A stretch of DNA of 64,000 bases from Oscillospiraceae bacterium (lineage in GTDB: Bacteria > Bacillota > Clostridia > Oscillospirales > Oscillospiraceae). The position numbers were made by a program, and so were the translations under genes. The stretch covers positions 1,178,001 to 1,242,000 of the forward strand of contig AP025582.1 in NCBI GenBank assembly GCA_022846075.1, written 5' to 3'. The notes below the pieces were generated by a model. It was not told the origin of the DNA, did not search any database, and saw only the letters and a program-made list of their open reading frames with translations. Of this stretch, positions 61,585 to 64,000 are shown one piece after another (the first letter of the stretch is position 1; the number at the start of each line of letters is the position of its first letter).

Positions 61585-62118
61585 ATGGAACAGTTGGAGA
61601 CAAAGCGGCTCATCCTGCGGCGGTTTGCCGAGGCGGATGCCGCCGACCTATATGAATACGCCAGCGACCCCCGGGTGGGTCCGGCGGCGGGGTGGCCCCC
61701 CCACAAGAGCCTGGAGGAGAGTCTGGAGATCATCCGGACGGTCTTTCAGGCGCCCCATACTTACGCCCTGGTGGACAAGGCCTCGGGGAAGGTCATCGGC
61801 TCGGCGGGCTTCGTGGACCGGCACAAGACCCTCCTGCCGGGGCCCGACGACGAGATCGGCTACGCCCTCAGCCCGGACTATTGGGGCCGGGGGCTCATGC
61901 CTGAGGCGGTGGAGGAGCTGCTGCGCTGCGGCTTTGAGGAGCTGGGCCTTCAGACCCAGTGGTGCGGCCATTACGACTTCAACGACAAATCCCGGCGGGT
62001 GGTGGAGAAGTGCGGCTTCCGCTACCGGTTCACCGACCGGGCCTGGGTGGAGCTGATGGGGGAGGAGCGCACCGAGCTCCACTACGCCCTTACCAAAGAG
62101 GAGTGGCAGGCCAGATGA
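61585..62118 (+). CDS. GNAT-family acetyltransferase, RimJ/RimL type
   Basis: The 177-residue protein has the typical opening ETKRLILRRFAEADAADLYEYASDP, the acetyl-CoA binding segment IGYALSPDYWGRGLMPEAVEELL, and NDKSRRVVEKCGFRYRFT. Members acetylate ribosomal or other protein N-termini, antibiotics or small amines; the substrate is unknown. It starts 2 bases after hflX and overlaps the next gene by ATGA. Confidence 0.9.
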   Translation: MEQLETKRLILRRFAEADAADLYEYASDPRVGPAAGWPPHKSLEESLEIIRTVFQAPHTYALVDKASGKVIGSAGFVDRHKTLLPGPDDEIGYALSPDYWGRGLMPEAVEELLRCGFEELGLQTQWCGHYDFNDKSRRVVEKCGFRYRFTDRAWVELMGEERTELHYALTKEEWQAR

Positions 62119-62744
62119 GCGAGTATTACATCCCCACCGCTCCCAGCGAGACGGAATTCACCGAGAAGCGGTCCCGGTTCATCGGCCACGTGTGGCCGGT
62201 GGAGACCGAGGAGGAGGCCCGGGCCCGCATCGAGGAGATGAAGAAGCGCTACCACGACGCCCGGCACAACTGCTGGTGCTACCTCATCCGCCAGGGCGGC
62301 GTGGTCCGCTACTCCGACGACGGGGAGCCCCAGGGCACGGCGGGCCAGCCCATGCTGAACGTGTTCCAGCGGGAGAGGGTCACCAACGCGGTGTGCGTCT
62401 CCACCCGCTACTTCGGCGGCATCCTGCTGGGGGCGGGGGGCCTCACCCGGGCCTATACCCGCTCCGCCAAGGACGCCCTGGACGCCGCCGGGATCTCGGT
62501 GGTCCGGCCCTGGACGGTGGTGGAGGCGGACTGCCCCTATCCCTTTTTTGAGCGGGTGCGGCTGGAGATCCCCGCCCTGGGCGGCGTGGAGGGGGACCAC
62601 GGCTTCGGCGCCCAGGTCACGGTCCGGGCCCTGCTCCCGGAGGGGGCCGCGGAGGAATTTGGCCAGCGGCTCCGGGAGCTCTCCGCCGGCGGATGCTCCC
62701 CCCGTGTGGTGGGGGAGGAATGGAAAGCGGTCCCCAGGGGGTAG
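62115..62744 (+). CDS. YigZ/IMPACT-family protein
   Basis: The start is fixed by an ATGA overlap with the GNAT gene; the product has 209 residues. EKRSRFIGHVWPVETEEEA, HDARHNCWCY, SDDGEPQGTAGQPML and VSTRYFGGILLGAGGL are the hallmarks of the UPF0029/IMPACT N-terminal domain, and the second domain is the ferredoxin-like YigZ C-terminus. The family is conserved, possibly linked to translation control; its bacterial role is not established. Confidence 0.93.
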   Translation: MSEYYIPTAPSETEFTEKRSRFIGHVWPVETEEEARARIEEMKKRYHDARHNCWCYLIRQGGVVRYSDDGEPQGTAGQPMLNVFQRERVTNAVCVSTRYFGGILLGAGGLTRAYTRSAKDALDAAGISVVRPWTVVEADCPYPFFERVRLEIPALGGVEGDHGFGAQVTVRALLPEGAAEEFGQRLRELSAGGCSPRVVGEEWKAVPRG

Positions 62745-62780
62745 GAGAAAAGGCCCCTGGGCCGCTTTTCTCTATTTTTT
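62745..62780 (+). terminator. Intrinsic terminator after the hflX-yigZ unit
   Basis: GAGAAAAG (62745-62752) pairs with CTTTTCTC (62765-62772), with inner GC pairs, followed by TATTTTTT. Confidence 0.75.
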
Positions 62781-62852
62781 GAAAAGAAAAAGAGGATTTT
62801 TGCTCCCGCCGTCGTATATAAATAATACGAGAAGCGGAGAGGGGGCGCCCAG

Positions 62853-63857
62853 ATGACCATTCGACAGCAGTTGGAAGAGCGGGAACGCAAGGACCTGTCT
62901 CCCTTTGCCTGCCTGTCGGCCAACTCCAGGGGACGCCGGCGGCCGGTGGAGCCCTGCCCGGTGCGGACCTGCTTTCAACGGGACACCGACCGGATCGTCC
63001 ACTGCAAGGCCTTCCGCCGGCTCAAGCACAAGACCCAGGTGTTCCTCCAGCCCGAGGGGGACCACTACCGCACCCGGATGACCCACACCCTGGAGGTGGC
63101 CCGGGTGGCCCGGACCATTGCCCGGGGCCTGGGGCTCAATGAGGATTTGACCGAGGCCGCCGCCTTCGGCCACGACCTGGGGCACACCCCCTTCGGCCAC
63201 GCCGGGGAGCGGCTCCTCAACGAGATCATGCCGGGGGGCTTCCGCCACAACGAGCAGTCCCTCCGGGTGGTGGACCGGCTGGAAAACGACGGGGAAGGGC
63301 TGAACCTGACCTACGAGGTCCGCCGGGCCATCCTCTGCCACTCGGGCCCCGAGCTGGCCGAGACGCTGGAGGGCCGGGTGGTGCGGCTGTCGGACAAGAT
63401 CGCCTATCTGAGCGCCGACATCGACGACGCCCTCCGGGGGGGCATCATCTACCCGCTGGACATCCCCGCCCACGTGGCCCAGGAGCTGGGGGACACCCAC
63501 TCCGAGCGGATCAACACCCTGGTGATGGACATCATCACCGCCAGCCAGGGGAAGGACGACATCTGCCAGTCTCCCGAAAAGGGCTGGGCCATGGCCGACC
63601 TGCGGGCGTTCATGTTTGAGTCGGTGTACCGCAACCCGGTGGCTAAGGGGGAGGAGGGGAAGGCCCAGGAGATGATCCGCCGCCTCTTCGACTACTACAT
63701 GGCCGACCTGGACAAGCTGCCCCCGGAATTCCAGGAGATCCGGGAGGGGGAGAGCCCGGAGCGGGCGGTCTGCGACTACATCGGCGGCATGACCGACGCC
63801 TACGCCGTGGAGCGGTACCTGGACCTCTTTATCCCCAAGTCCTGGACGGTGAAGTAG
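62853..63857 (+). CDS. Deoxyguanosinetriphosphate triphosphohydrolase-like protein
   Basis: The 334-residue protein is a short HD-domain dNTPase. The substrate and metal motifs are RDTDRIVHCKAFRRLKHKTQV, RTRMTHTLEVARVAR (first His), and GHDLGHTPFGHAGE (HD pair), and a later Asp is in KIAYLSADIDD. These enzymes hydrolyse dGTP or other dNTPs to the nucleoside and triphosphate, lowering dNTP pools. In Clostridia the gene commonly comes just before dnaG, as here. Confidence 0.93.
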   Translation: MTIRQQLEERERKDLSPFACLSANSRGRRRPVEPCPVRTCFQRDTDRIVHCKAFRRLKHKTQVFLQPEGDHYRTRMTHTLEVARVARTIARGLGLNEDLTEAAAFGHDLGHTPFGHAGERLLNEIMPGGFRHNEQSLRVVDRLENDGEGLNLTYEVRRAILCHSGPELAETLEGRVVRLSDKIAYLSADIDDALRGGIIYPLDIPAHVAQELGDTHSERINTLVMDIITASQGKDDICQSPEKGWAMADLRAFMFESVYRNPVAKGEEGKAQEMIRRLFDYYMADLDKLPPEFQEIREGESPERAVCDYIGGMTDAYAVERYLDLFIPKSWTVK

Positions 63858-63952
63858 GGGCGGTTGGCGCCGCCCCCGGCCGGAGGGCTTGAGAAGCGAC
63901 AATGGTATAACCTTGTCATAACTTGGAAATCATAGCCGAGAGGAGGCCATCC

Positions 63953-64000
63953 ATGCCCATACCCGAACAATTTATCGATGAGCTGGTGGCCCGCAGCGAG
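63953..64000 (+). CDS. dnaG: DNA primase, start only (partial)
   Basis: Only 16 codons lie in the window. The residues MPIPEQFIDELVARSE match the start of DnaG, and its place directly after the dGTPase gene is the expected order, usually followed by the major sigma factor gene. AGGAGGCC precedes the ATG. The window ends inside the gene. Confidence 0.8.
   Translation, partial: MPIPEQFIDELVARSE

Overview
The window is a GC-rich stretch (roughly 60-65% by eye) from a Gram-positive, Clostridia-type chromosome, most likely a gut Oscillospiraceae relative (Flavonifractor/Lawsonibacter/Intestinimonas-like). That placement is an inference from gene content: a long Bacillus/Clostridium-type SRP RNA next to dnaX-ybaB, AddAB instead of RecBCD, purine riboswitches, an HD-type dGTPase gene directly before dnaG, many lipoprotein solute-binding proteins and consensus sigma-A promoters. 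I see no prophage, insertion sequence or CRISPR array.

Layout. 1-3.3 kb: DUF58 and transglutaminase-like membrane proteins. 3.3-5.3 kb: a diguanylate cyclase on the minus strand. 5.4-17.8 kb: a transport and sensing island with two near-duplicate solute-binding lipoproteins, a fused double permease, an ATPase with a large insertion, three HAD-family enzymes including a beta-phosphoglucomutase-like one, and a binding protein/LytS-type kinase/AraC-type regulator trio. By analogy with Afu importers and Hpt/Pgt sensors I infer uptake and sensing of phosphorylated sugars. 17.8-24.6 kb (minus): a solute-binding lipoprotein followed by two hybrid histidine kinases, with no DNA-binding regulator. 24.7-29.7 kb (minus): a purine salvage operon (guanine deaminase, NCS2 permease, adenine deaminase) preceded by two consecutive purine riboswitches, each with its own terminator. 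29.9-39.3 kb (minus): hybrid kinase, solute-binding lipoprotein, double-HTH GntR regulator, GGDEF protein and GGDEF-EAL protein, apparently one cyclic-di-GMP signalling operon.

39.5-45.8 kb: tRNA-Ala(CGC) on the minus strand, then SRP RNA, dnaX, ybaB, a DUF1275 membrane protein, a metallo-beta-lactamase-fold protein, a DUF362 ferredoxin-like protein and deoC. A copy of the deoC 3' end follows about 160 bp downstream beyond a hairpin-rich spacer. 46-51 kb: a BMP/PnrA-family nucleoside-binding lipoprotein, a structured leader, then addB and addA (to 54.7 kb). 54.7-59.3 kb: the most unusual locus, a consensus promoter buried in a 22-bp perfect inverted repeat, followed by three tandem copies of a two-gene unit (HAAS/DUF1700-type cytoplasmic domain plus membrane anchor and outer domain; then a small membrane-anchored partner) with a PadR regulator gene inside. 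59.3-64 kb: housekeeping genes rpmE, a flavin-reductase-like protein, hflX, a GNAT acetyltransferase, a YigZ/IMPACT protein, the dGTPase and the start of dnaG.

Recurring theme: three separate loci couple a solute-binding lipoprotein to a histidine kinase, and two of them lack any transporter nearby, so binding proteins here probably act as sensor inputs as well as transport receptors.
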